The notes under the pieces: generated by a model | What the model saw: only the letters and a program-made list of their open reading frames with translations | Database searches by the model: none | Told to the model about the DNA's origin: nothing | Translations under genes and position numbers: made by a program | Source of the DNA: Bacteroidota bacterium | GTDB lineage: Bacteria > Bacteroidota > Bacteroidia > Flavobacteriales > Weeksellaceae | Direction: 5' to 3' | Assembly (NCBI GenBank): GCA_023422635.1 | Contig: JAFAGO010000056.1 | Coordinates: 1-42,599, forward strand | Length of the DNA stretch: 42,599 nucleotides | In this document: positions 7,038 to 14,400 of the stretch, piece after piece | Numbering within the stretch: position 1 is the first letter of the stretch | How the letters are laid out: each line of letters opens with the position of its first letter

Positions 7038-8168
7038 ATGGTATCTACAGAAATAAAACTCAACACTATACCTGAAGCCATTGAAGACTTGAAAAACGGA
7101 AAAGTAATTATCGTTGTCGATGATGAAAACCGTGAAAATGAAGGCGACTTTCTATCGGCTGCCGAACTCGTAAACACCGAAGTAATTAACTTTATGACGA
7201 TCCACGGAAGAGGACTTATTTGTACCCCACTTCCCGAAAAAAGATGCGACGAATTAGGGCTTGATGTAATGGTTACCAGAAGTACAGATCCTAAGGAAAC
7301 CGCATTTACTGTTTCTGTTGATTTGCTTGGACACGGCGTTTCTACAGGAATTTCCGCTGCAGATCGTGCAAGAACAATTCTCGCTTTAATGGATGATCAA
7401 ACAAAACCAACGGATTTAATGCGACCTGGACACATTTTTCCACTTCGTGCAAAAACCGGTGGCGTACTAAAAAGAGCGGGACATACCGAAGCTGCAATCG
7501 ACCTTACGCGTTTAGCTGGTTTGAAAGAAGGCGGCGTAATTTGTGAAATCATGAATGATGATGGTACCATGGCTCGACTTCCAGATTTGATGCAACTTGC
7601 AGAAAAGCTCAACGTTAAAATTATCTCAATTGAAGATCTTATCGATTATCAATTGAAAAAAGGAGATCTTATTAACCAAATCGAAAATCGCAAAGTAAAA
7701 ACCAAATATGGAGAATTCGATTTTCATGCGTTTCAAGAGAAGTATACAGATCAAATTCACTTTGCCATCACCAAAGGAAATTGGGAATTGAACGAACCTG
7801 TTTTGGTAAGAGTTCAAAGTTCAAGCACTTATTTTGATGTTTTGGCGCGCTTGGTGAATGGCGAACAACCTCAGTTGAAAAAGATCACCGACATGATTAC
7901 TAAAGAAGGTAAAGGTGCGTTGATTTTCATTAACAACGTTTCTAATGCAGAGCAAACAATGCGGAAATTACAACAGTTTTTGGATTATCAAGATGGTAAA
8001 GAGCAACAACCAACCATTGCGGCGAATTACGTTGAATACGGAATCGGAACTCAAATCTTAAAGAAATTAGGCATTACTAAATTTAGAGTTATCACACAAA
8101 ATCCAGATTTAAAACCACTTGTTTCTGGTTATGGCGTTGAAGTTACAGAAATGGTTGAATTAATTTAA
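7038..8168 (+). CDS. ribB: 3,4-dihydroxy-2-butanone-4-phosphate synthase with degenerate GTP cyclohydrolase II half
   Basis: Residues about 1-205 form a complete RibB domain, which makes the four-carbon riboflavin precursor from ribulose 5-phosphate. Key segments are VDDENRENEGDF (metal- and substrate-binding acids), RPGHIFPLRAKTGGVL and AGHTEAAIDL. Residues about 206-376 align with RibA, but the catalytic parts are gone. RVQSSSTYFDVLARLVNGEQ stands where RibA has RVHSEC followed by LRCDCGEQ, so the three zinc-binding Cys are missing, and KEGKGALIFINN replaces the GRGIGL motif. GTP cyclohydrolase activity is therefore unlikely, and a separate RibA is expected elsewhere. It is a single-gene unit ended by the terminator at 8186-8223. 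Confidence 0.93.
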   Translation: MVSTEIKLNTIPEAIEDLKNGKVIIVVDDENRENEGDFLSAAELVNTEVINFMTIHGRGLICTPLPEKRCDELGLDVMVTRSTDPKETAFTVSVDLLGHGVSTGISAADRARTILALMDDQTKPTDLMRPGHIFPLRAKTGGVLKRAGHTEAAIDLTRLAGLKEGGVICEIMNDDGTMARLPDLMQLAEKLNVKIISIEDLIDYQLKKGDLINQIENRKVKTKYGEFDFHAFQEKYTDQIHFAITKGNWELNEPVLVRVQSSSTYFDVLARLVNGEQPQLKKITDMITKEGKGALIFINNVSNAEQTMRKLQQFLDYQDGKEQQPTIAANYVEYGIGTQILKKLGITKFRVITQNPDLKPLVSGYGVEVTEMVELI

Positions 8169-8185
8169 TTCTTAATTTCAAAGAT

Positions 8186-8223
8186 AAAAAAATCCCATCT
8201 TAAAAAAAGTTGGGATTTTTTTG
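8186..8223. terminator. Bidirectional intrinsic terminator between ribB and fmt
   Basis: AATCCCA (8191-8197) pairs with TGGGATT (8211-8217). A-rich sequence precedes the stem and seven T follow it, so it works as a terminator for ribB on the plus strand and for fmt on the minus strand. It lies between the two convergent genes. Confidence 0.8.
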
Positions 8224-8246
8224 TTGATATGATTTTGAATGTAATA

Positions 8247-9194
8247 TTAAGCAAGTTGGATATGCTCAAAATCTCTAATTCCATTTAAGAAATCTTTTAC
8301 GCTCATTCTTTTTTTACCTTCTAACTGAACCTCGCTTAGATAATAAATTCCATTATTGGTAAAAATTTTAAATTCGTTTTTGGAGATTTCTAAAGTTCCC
8401 GCTTTTTGTTGATGTTCCGCAATTTCGTACTTCCCTTCAAATATTTTTAAACCTTTAGTTTCTTCCCCAAATTTCAATGTGGTAAAAGCACAAGGATACG
8501 GCGACATTCCTCTAATAAAATCGAAAATCTTTTTAGAATCCTGATTCCAGTTTACTTTTAAATCGTCTTTAAAAATTTTAAATGCATTTTTAGGATGCTC
8601 AACACGAGGTTGCGGCTGTTCTTGAATTGTTCCTTCAGCAAGTCCATCAAGCGTTTTCACTACCAAATCAGCACCCAAATCCATCAAACGATCGTGCAAC
8701 TGTCCAGCATTTTCATCGGCCGTAATTTCAAGTGAATCTTGAAGAAGAATATGACCTTCATCAATCTTCTCATTAATAAAAAAAGTTGTTGCTCCTGTTC
8801 TTGTTTCACCATTAATAATGGCATAATTAATAGGTGCCGCACCTCGGTAATCCGGCAATAAAGAAGCGTGCAAATTAAACGTTCCCAACTTTGGAATTTC
8901 AAAAAGCATTTTTGGCATCATACGAAAAGCAACCACAACAAAAACATCCGCATTTAGCGTTTTCATTTGCTGTAAAAATTCGGGATTCCGTAGTTTTTCT
9001 GGCTGAAAAACGGGCAGTTCATTCGCAACTGCAAATTTCTTCACAGAAGATTCGGAAAGTTTTTGCCCACGCCCCGCTTGTTTATCCGGCGCAGTAACTA
9101 CCGCTACAACTTCATGTTCCGATTGATGAATGGCGCTAAGCGCTGCTGTCGCAAAATCTGGTGTACCAAAAAATACAATTTTTAAAGAATTCAT
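8247..9194 (-). CDS. fmt: Methionyl-tRNA formyltransferase
   Basis: Fmt formylates initiator Met-tRNA using 10-formyl-tetrahydrofolate. The 315-residue protein has the N-terminal Rossmann start (KIVFFGTPDFA), the KKFA segment, the catalytic region FNLHASLLPDYRGAAPINYAI with Asn, His and the following Asp (GATTFFINEKIDEGHIL), and the C-terminal OB-like tRNA-binding domain (from about residue 210). Length and motifs are normal. It is alone on the minus strand, convergent with ribB and divergent from lnt. A -7 box sits 4 nt before its ATG, so its mRNA is probably leaderless. Confidence 0.96.
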   Translation of the reverse strand: MNSLKIVFFGTPDFATAALSAIHQSEHEVVAVVTAPDKQAGRGQKLSESSVKKFAVANELPVFQPEKLRNPEFLQQMKTLNADVFVVVAFRMMPKMLFEIPKLGTFNLHASLLPDYRGAAPINYAIINGETRTGATTFFINEKIDEGHILLQDSLEITADENAGQLHDRLMDLGADLVVKTLDGLAEGTIQEQPQPRVEHPKNAFKIFKDDLKVNWNQDSKKIFDFIRGMSPYPCAFTTLKFGEETKGLKIFEGKYEIAEHQQKAGTLEISKNEFKIFTNNGIYYLSEVQLEGKKRMSVKDFLNGIRDFEHIQLA

Positions 9195-9198
9195 AATG

Positions 9199-9206
9199 CA
9201 AAAATA
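9199..9206 (-). promoter_or_regulatory. Promoter -7 box of fmt
   Basis: On the minus strand TATTTTTG (9206-9199) matches TAnnTTTG and is followed by CATT and the fmt ATG. A TTG lies at 9233-9231 with a 24-nt spacer, slightly long. The predicted transcription start falls on or beside the start codon. Confidence 0.55.
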
Positions 9207-9366
9207 AGGTTAAATATGGACTTTTCGCACCAAAAAAGCAGTTTCTAAAAAACGTTTATCAAGGATCAGTGAAGAACAATTTCTAAATCCATTTCCCCGT
9301 CGATTTTCTATGAAAGAATTATTTTCCACGAAAAACACTTACTTTTACAGAAGATTTCTCAAACTT

Positions 9367-11004
9367 ATGAAATATCTATTACTCACTCTCATTTCTGCAT
9401 TTTTGCTATCGGTTTCGTGGCCGACTTATGGCGTTCCATTCTTCATCTTTATCGCGTTAGTTCCGTTATTGATGATGGAGCACGATCTCTCGAAATTCTC
9501 CACCATTAAACATAAAAGTTGGGCGGTTTTTGGACTTTCTTATTTATGTTTTGCTATTTGGAATGTTGTAACAACAGGTTGGCTTTACGGATCTAAAAAT
9601 CCAGATGGAAGTCATTCTCTTTTGGCCGTTTTATTCCCCGTATTGGTGAATTCTCTTTTGTATTCACTCGTTTTTCAATGTTACCATTGGTACAAAAATT
9701 ATAAAGGCACCTATTGGGGATTTGCATTTTTCATAGCCATTTGGATGAGTTTTGAAAAGTTCCATTTGTATTGGGAACTCAGCTGGCCGTGGTTAAATTT
9801 GGGAAATGTTTTTTCGGAATATCCCAAACTAATACAATGGTACGATACATTAGGAGCAACTGGCGGAAGCTTTTGGATTCTTATTGTTAATCTACTGTGC
9901 TTTTATACGCTACGAATTTGGGAGGCAGGAAGAAAAAGAAAATCACTGATTACCAATTTGGCTCTGGTTGTGGGATTAATTGCGATTCCGATGCTTGTTT
10001 CAATTTCAAAATACCATTCCTTTAATGAACAACCAATTGGCGCTATAAACGTTTTGATGCTGCAACCCGATTTAGATCCGTATGCTGAAAAATATTCTAA
10101 AGACAGCACCACTATCTTAAGCGATTTGCTCGATTTGGCTGAAAAAAATTCCAGTGGGAAAATTGATTTTTACATTGCACCCGAAACTGCTTTGCCGGGT
10201 TATGGAAGTATTTCAGAAACAGGATTAGTGCACAACACATTACTCAATTCCATAAAAAATTTCCTTGCTCAGCATCCTCAATCGGTTTTTGAAACAGGAA
10301 TTTCTTCTCATCGTTTTTTTTCAAATTCTGAAAAGCCCGATAATGCCTACCAAACCAATCAAGGTTTTTGGATTGAAGGTTATAATTCGGCAGCACAAAT
10401 AATTCCCAATCAGCCAGTAGAAATTTACCACAAAGGCAAGTTGGTTCCTGGCGTGGAAATTTTTCCGTACATGAATTTCTTAAAACCAATTTTAGGCGAT
10501 GCAATGCTGAATTTAGGAGGAACTGTTGCTTCGTTGGGAAGAGGACCGGAACGTTTGGTATTTAGCAATCCGTACAACGCAGGAAAAATGGCACCCATCA
10601 TTTGCTACGAAAGTATTTATGGTGAATATGTTACAGAATATGTAAAAAACGGCGCGAATTTCCTAGGAATAATGACCAATGACTCTTGGTGGGGCGTATC
10701 GGAAGGTCATCAACAATTATTATCTTATGCACGCCTTCGAGCCATTGAAACCAGAAGAGAAATTGCAAGAGCAGCCAACAGCGGAATTTCAGCGCATATT
10801 AATGCTTTAGGTGAAGTGGAAGAAGATACATTTTATGGCGATACCACCGCATTATTTGCTAAAATTAACCTTTATACAGGAGAAACATTTTACGTAAAAT
10901 CCGGAGATTTCCTCTCAAGACTTTGCATTTTTGCATTAGGATTTTTACTCTTCTATCCTTTGGTTGTGTACTGTCGAGACCGTTGGGCAACACGCAAACA
11001 ATAA
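9367..11004 (+). CDS. lnt: Apolipoprotein N-acyltransferase
   Basis: Lnt is the inner-membrane enzyme that adds the third acyl chain to lipoproteins. An open frame begins at 9310, but the ATG at 9367 gives the usual family start (MKYLLLTLISAFLLSVSWP), so I chose it (545 residues). Several N-terminal membrane helices (roughly the first 200 residues) precede a nitrilase-type periplasmic domain. Its catalytic triad is visible as Glu in YIAPETALPGYG, Lys in YHKGKLVPGVEIFPY and Cys in IICYESIYGEYV. One last helix (LCIFALGFLLFYPLVVYC) anchors the C-terminus. It fits a genome rich in lipoproteins, including those at 13568, 29908 and 40603. The only -7-like box upstream is weak (TACTTTTA at 9340-9347). 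Confidence 0.93.
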   Translation: MKYLLLTLISAFLLSVSWPTYGVPFFIFIALVPLLMMEHDLSKFSTIKHKSWAVFGLSYLCFAIWNVVTTGWLYGSKNPDGSHSLLAVLFPVLVNSLLYSLVFQCYHWYKNYKGTYWGFAFFIAIWMSFEKFHLYWELSWPWLNLGNVFSEYPKLIQWYDTLGATGGSFWILIVNLLCFYTLRIWEAGRKRKSLITNLALVVGLIAIPMLVSISKYHSFNEQPIGAINVLMLQPDLDPYAEKYSKDSTTILSDLLDLAEKNSSGKIDFYIAPETALPGYGSISETGLVHNTLLNSIKNFLAQHPQSVFETGISSHRFFSNSEKPDNAYQTNQGFWIEGYNSAAQIIPNQPVEIYHKGKLVPGVEIFPYMNFLKPILGDAMLNLGGTVASLGRGPERLVFSNPYNAGKMAPIICYESIYGEYVTEYVKNGANFLGIMTNDSWWGVSEGHQQLLSYARLRAIETRREIARAANSGISAHINALGEVEEDTFYGDTTALFAKINLYTGETFYVKSGDFLSRLCIFALGFLLFYPLVVYCRDRWATRKQ

Positions 11005-11138
11005 ATCGCTGCATTACATTGTTACAACGATTTAAACGGTTTTTAAATACTCTAACAGAATATGATAGAAGTACCCTATAATTTTAATGATGCATTTTGA
11101 ACACTTCGAAAAAAAGAAAGTAAATTTTTATAAAACAT

Positions 11139-11169
11139 TTGTCCAAATAAAATATTCTTACTATTTTTG
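11139..11169 (+). promoter_or_regulatory. Promoter of the rpmB-rpmG-DUF4295 operon
   Basis: TTG at 11139-11141, a 20-nt spacer and TATTTTTG at 11162-11169 match the Bacteroidota consensus exactly. The expected start near 11174 leaves a 5' UTR of about 37 nt before rpmB. No other structure is seen between lnt and this site. Confidence 0.75.
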
Positions 11170-11210
11170 CACACTCAAAATGTACACAAAGTAAATAAGA
11201 ACATCGAGAT

Positions 11211-11447
11211 ATGTCAAGAATTTGCCAAATAACAGGAAAGCGTGCAATGGTTGGTAACCACGTTTCTCACGCAAACAACAAAACGAAAAGACGTTTTGAA
11301 ATCAACCTATTGGAGAAGAAGTTTTACCTTCCGGAGCAGGATAAGCACGTTACGTTGAAAGTTTCTGCCCACGGATTGAGAGTTATCAATAAAGTTGGTA
11401 TCGAAGAAGCAATTGAAAGAGCAACTAGAAACGGATTTATTAAATAA
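11211..11447 (+). CDS. rpmB: 50S ribosomal protein bL28
   Basis: bL28 is a large-subunit ribosomal protein. The 78-residue product has the family opening MSRICQITGKRAMVGNHVSHANNKTKRRF and the VSAHGLRVINKVG segment in the C-terminal half. It is first in a tight ribosomal operon, 10 nt before rpmG. As is normal in this phylum, no Shine-Dalgarno sequence precedes the ATG; the region is A-rich. Confidence 0.98.
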   Translation: MSRICQITGKRAMVGNHVSHANNKTKRRFEINLLEKKFYLPEQDKHVTLKVSAHGLRVINKVGIEEAIERATRNGFIK

Positions 11448-11457
11448 GTAAGAAATC

Positions 11458-11640
11458 ATGGCAAAAAAAGGGAACAGAGTTCAGGTAATCCTTGAATGCA
11501 CTGAACATAAAGAAAGTGGGCAGCCAGGAATGAGCAGATATATTACCACTAAAAATAAAAAGAACACTACCGACAGAATGGAGTTGAAAAAATACAACCC
11601 TGTTTTGAAAAAGTACACCGTTCATAAAGAAATTAAGTAA
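11458..11640 (+). CDS. rpmG: 50S ribosomal protein bL33
   Basis: bL33 is a small large-subunit protein near the E site. The 60-residue product reads MAKKGNRVQVILECTEHK and then YITTKNKKNTTDRMELKKYNP, the classic bL33 pattern. The paired zinc-ribbon cysteines are absent apart from the single Cys14, so this is the zinc-independent (C-minus) form. It lies between rpmB and the DUF4295 gene with short gaps (10 and 22 nt). Confidence 0.98.
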   Translation: MAKKGNRVQVILECTEHKESGQPGMSRYITTKNKKNTTDRMELKKYNPVLKKYTVHKEIK

Positions 11641-11662
11641 TCACCTATAAAGATTTGTAAAC

Positions 11663-11815
11663 ATGGCAAAGAAAGTAGTAGCAACGCTTCAGTCTGGACA
11701 GTCAAAGAAAATGACTAAAGTCGTGAAAATGATTAAGTCTCCTAAAACAGGTGCTTACGTTTTCGAAGAAAAAGTGATGAATGCTGACGATGTAAATGAT
11801 TTCTTAAAGAAATAA
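11663..11815 (+). CDS. DUF4295 protein, probable ribosomal protein bL38
   Basis: This 50-residue basic protein (MAKKVVATLQSGQSKKMTKV at the start, then KMIKSPKTGAYVFEEKVM and a short acidic end) belongs to the Bacteroidota DUF4295 family. From memory, a Flavobacterium ribosome structure described a new small protein named bL38, and this family in this position is the likely match. I am not certain of that identity. Size, charge, the MAKK start and its position behind rpmB and rpmG all fit a ribosomal protein. A strong terminator follows at 11841-11869. Confidence 0.88.
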   Translation: MAKKVVATLQSGQSKKMTKVVKMIKSPKTGAYVFEEKVMNADDVNDFLKK

Positions 11816-11840
11816 TTCTACACCGTTAATCAAAATAAAA

Positions 11841-11869
11841 AACTATCCAAAAATTTGGGTAGTTTTTTT
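11841..11869 (+). terminator. Terminator of the rpmB operon
   Basis: AACTATCC (11841-11848) and GGGTAGTT (11857-11864) form an 8-bp stem with one wobble pair, followed by a run of T up to 11869. It separates the ribosomal genes from ftsY. Confidence 0.85.
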
Positions 11870-11871
11870 GT

Positions 11872-11879
11872 TATCTTTG
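11872..11879 (+). promoter_or_regulatory. Promoter -7 box of ftsY
   Basis: TATCTTTG matches TAnnTTTG and lies just after the terminator, about 61 nt before the ftsY ATG. A TTG at 11855-11857 lies inside the terminator stem with a 14-nt spacer, too short to be a confident -33 box. Confidence 0.5.
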
Positions 11880-11940
11880 TTTACCCTAAAATACGCATTT
11901 TCAAAATCGTATATAAATTCGTAAATCATAATTAATCAAG

Positions 11941-12894
11941 ATGAGTTGGTTTAAAAATATATTTGGTAAAGAAGAAAAGGAATCTTTGGATCAAGGATTA
12001 GAAAAATCCAGAACCGGTTTTTTCGAAAAAATGACCAAAGCCGTTGTCGGGAAAAGCAAAGTAGATGATGAAGTGCTCGATAATTTGGAAGAAATCCTCA
12101 TTGCTTCCGATGTAGGTGCCGCAACCACCATTAAAATTATTGAACGTATAGAAGAACGTGTTGCTCGCGATAAATATGTAGGGACCGATGAACTCGACAG
12201 AATTCTAAAAGAAGAAATCACCGCATTACTTCTAGAAAATCCACATGCCAACACCGGAAATATTGATGCTTCAAAAAAACCGTATGTAATTATGGTGGTG
12301 GGTGTAAATGGCGTGGGAAAAACTACCACCATTGGAAAATTGGCCTATCAGTTTAAAAACCAAGGTAAAAAAGTGGTTTTAGGTGCTGCGGATACCTTTC
12401 GTGCTGCAGCGGTTGATCAGCTCACCATTTGGAGCGATCGCGTTGGCGTACCGATCGTGAAACAAAATATGGGTAGCGATCCTGCTTCCGTTGCCTTCGA
12501 CACCTTACAAAGTGCCATTGCGCAAGATGCGGATGTGGTTATTATCGACACCGCTGGGCGACTTCATAACAAAGTAAATTTGATGAATGAGCTTTCTAAA
12601 ATTAAAAGAGTAATGCAGAAACTCATTCCCGATGCGCCACACGAAATTCTTTTGGTATTAGATGGATCTACCGGACAAAATGCATTTGAACAAGCGAAGC
12701 AATTTACAGCAGCAACAGAGGTAAATGCTTTAGCTGTAACAAAACTTGATGGAACGGCAAAAGGTGGAGTTGTTATCGGAATTTCAGATCAATTTCAAGT
12801 ACCCGTTAAATACATCGGTGTGGGCGAAAAAATGTACGACCTGCAAATCTTTAATGGGAAAGAATTTGTAGACTCATTCTTCACTAGAAACTAA
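11941..12894 (+). CDS. ftsY: Signal recognition particle receptor FtsY
   Basis: FtsY is the membrane-associated SRP receptor GTPase that targets nascent inner-membrane proteins. The 317-residue protein has a short N-terminal region with an amphipathic start (MSWFKNIFGKEEKE) instead of the long acidic A domain of E. coli, then the helical N domain and the G domain. Visible GTPase motifs are GVNGVGKTTTIGKLA (G1, about 120), DTFRAAAVDQL (G2), DTAGR (G3), TKLDGTAKGG (G4 and the closing loop) and the C-terminal IGVGEKMYDLQIF. All are intact. It lies after the ribosomal operon, as in many relatives. Confidence 0.97.
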   Translation: MSWFKNIFGKEEKESLDQGLEKSRTGFFEKMTKAVVGKSKVDDEVLDNLEEILIASDVGAATTIKIIERIEERVARDKYVGTDELDRILKEEITALLLENPHANTGNIDASKKPYVIMVVGVNGVGKTTTIGKLAYQFKNQGKKVVLGAADTFRAAAVDQLTIWSDRVGVPIVKQNMGSDPASVAFDTLQSAIAQDADVVIIDTAGRLHNKVNLMNELSKIKRVMQKLIPDAPHEILLVLDGSTGQNAFEQAKQFTAATEVNALAVTKLDGTAKGGVVIGISDQFQVPVKYIGVGEKMYDLQIFNGKEFVDSFFTRN

Positions 12895-12941
12895 TTTTTC
12901 CAAAAAATTAACCTTTTGTTATATAATTTTAAGAAAACGAT

Positions 12942-12969
12942 TTGAAATATTCAAAAAGGCATACATTTG
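12942..12969 (+). promoter_or_regulatory. Promoter of the GlsB-like gene
   Basis: TTG at 12942-12944, a 17-nt spacer and TACATTTG at 12962-12969 match the consensus. The expected 5' UTR is about 43 nt. A stress-responsive membrane protein with its own promoter fits separate control from ftsY. Confidence 0.65.
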
Positions 12970-13017
12970 AATATAATAAAAATAACAAAACAAATTACTA
13001 ATTTAAAATTATAAACT

Positions 13018-13269
13018 ATGGGTATTTTAACTTGGATCATCTTTGGTCTTATCGCAGGTGCATTAGCAAAATTTATTATGCCAGGCAACCAAAACATGGG
13101 TTGGCTTTGGACCATTATTTTAGGAATCGTGGGTGCGTTCGTTGGTGGATGGATTGGAAGTTTCTTTGGATGGGGAACCGTTGACAGTTTCGACTTTAGA
13201 AGCATGATTCTCGCTGTAGTCGGCGCATTAGTTGTTCTCTGGTTATATGGATTAGCTACCAAAAGGTAG
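13018..13269 (+). CDS. GlsB/YeaQ/YmgE family small membrane protein
   Basis: The 83-residue protein has the family's three Gly-rich membrane segments: TWIIFGLIAGALAKFIMPG (residues 5-23), WTIILGIVGAFVGGWIGSFFGWG and MILAVVGALVVLWLYGLATK. Members are often described as stress-response or transglycosylase-associated membrane proteins, but their molecular role is unknown. It is monocistronic, with its own promoter before it and a terminator after it. Confidence 0.92.
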   Translation: MGILTWIIFGLIAGALAKFIMPGNQNMGWLWTIILGIVGAFVGGWIGSFFGWGTVDSFDFRSMILAVVGALVVLWLYGLATKR

Positions 13270-13290
13270 TACGATCGCTTTAAAAAATAA

Positions 13291-13320
13291 AGGTCGCCTC
13301 ATTTTGAGACGACCTTTTTT
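13291..13320. terminator. Intrinsic terminator after the GlsB-like gene
   Basis: AGGTCGCCTCA (13291-13301) and TGAGACGACCT (13305-13315) form an 11-bp stem with one mismatch. T residues follow on the plus strand and a T-rich stretch follows on the minus strand, so it could stop transcription both ways, including read-through from the polysaccharide locus. Confidence 0.85.
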
Positions 13321-13380
13321 ATTTGGTTTAAAAGTCTTTACGTATTTACTAAATTTATATCTTTAAGATTATTTTATTGA

Positions 13381-13536
13381 ATGTCCGATATTAATCATAG
13401 TAATAAAATCCAAAAATTGTATTCTCTTTTCGACAAAGGAAAAATCTCTGATTATAAAACAGATTCTTCATTACGTTTTGCTTTATTCTGCATGACGAAT
13501 TTCAACTTATTACTTAAAACGGATATTCCTAATTAG
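13381..13536 (+). CDS. Possible 51-residue hypothetical protein
   Basis: A short ORF starting MSDINHSNKIQKLYSLFDKG and ending in LLLKTDIPN fills most of the gap between the terminator at 13320 and the esterase gene. Its composition is protein-like (helix, then a basic-acidic linker, then FALFCMTNFNLLL). A near-consensus -7 box (TATCTTTA, 13358-13365) lies 15 nt before it. I do not recognise the family, and chance cannot be excluded at this length. It may be a small gene or the stump of a longer one. Confidence 0.35.
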   Translation: MSDINHSNKIQKLYSLFDKGKISDYKTDSSLRFALFCMTNFNLLLKTDIPN

Positions 13537-13567
13537 TTATAAATAAATTAGAAAAACAAATTTACCC

Positions 13568-14380
13568 ATGAAAAAACTCTATCCTTTATTTCTTATTGCT
13601 CTAATATTGATTACCAATTGTTCTCAAGCATCAGCGCCAGCAGATCCAATTCCTAAGCACGACACCTTTATCATCCCTTCTCAACACCTTGGTGAGGATC
13701 GAACCATCAATGTTTGGATTCCAGAAGATCATTCTGAGCCACTTCCTGTATTGTATATGGCTGATGGCGGATTGAAAGAAGACTTTCCGCATATTGCCAA
13801 CACGCTTGCAAAACTGATTAAAGCAAAGAAAATAAAGCCCGTGATTTTAGTGGGCATTGAAAACACCCAAAGAAGACGCGATTTAACAGGTTTTACCGAA
13901 ATAGAATCCGATAAAAAAATTGCGCCCGTCGTGGGAGGTTCAGAGCATTTCAGGGCATTTATTAAGGATGAACTGTTCCCAGAAATCAACAAGCGTTACA
14001 AAACCAATAATGAAAAAGGCATCATCGGTGAATCTGCCTCTGGACTTTTTGTGATGGAAACTTTTTTTCTAACTCCCGAAATGTTTGATTATTATATTGC
14101 ATTTGATCCATCGCTATGGTGGAACAATCATTATTTGGTGAGAACAGCAAAAGAACATCTTGCAAAATTTCCTAATCAACCGAAAAAGCATCTTTGGTTT
14201 GCAGGTTCGAAAACAGAAGATATTTCGCCCTACACCAAGCAACTTTCCACAATTTTAACTGCTGAAAATCAGCATAATCTTGAATGGAAATATTCCGATG
14301 AGCCCAAAGAAAAACACAAAACTATTTTTAGAGCCACCAAAGAAAAAGCATTGATTTGGACGTTGGGTGGAAAACAATGA
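13568..14380 (+). CDS. Esterase-like alpha/beta hydrolase lipoprotein
   Basis: The 270-residue product has a lipoprotein signal (LILITNCSQ, lipid-bearing Cys18) and an esterase-D/enterochelin-esterase-type alpha/beta hydrolase fold. Visible are VWIPEDHSEPLPVLYMADGG near residue 60, the nucleophile elbow GESASG with Ser156, FDPSLWW with a likely acid Asp180, and a C-terminal His250 in KEKHKTIF. The nucleophile motif is G-x-S-x-S-G rather than plain GxSxG, common in this group. Substrate is unknown; relatives cleave acyl or siderophore esters. It would sit in a membrane facing the periplasm or the surface. It converges on the polysaccharide locus, 20 bp away, with no terminator in between. Confidence 0.85.
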   Translation: MKKLYPLFLIALILITNCSQASAPADPIPKHDTFIIPSQHLGEDRTINVWIPEDHSEPLPVLYMADGGLKEDFPHIANTLAKLIKAKKIKPVILVGIENTQRRRDLTGFTEIESDKKIAPVVGGSEHFRAFIKDELFPEINKRYKTNNEKGIIGESASGLFVMETFFLTPEMFDYYIAFDPSLWWNNHYLVRTAKEHLAKFPNQPKKHLWFAGSKTEDISPYTKQLSTILTAENQHNLEWKYSDEPKEKHKTIFRATKEKALIWTLGGKQ

Positions 14381-14400
14381 TGCAACAATGTAAAATTTAA

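Noticed and set aside
7653..8168. Frameshift or pseudogene in the RibA half of ribB
   Set aside because: The frame is open to the normal end with ordinary codon use, and degenerate RibA halves are a known form in this lineage.
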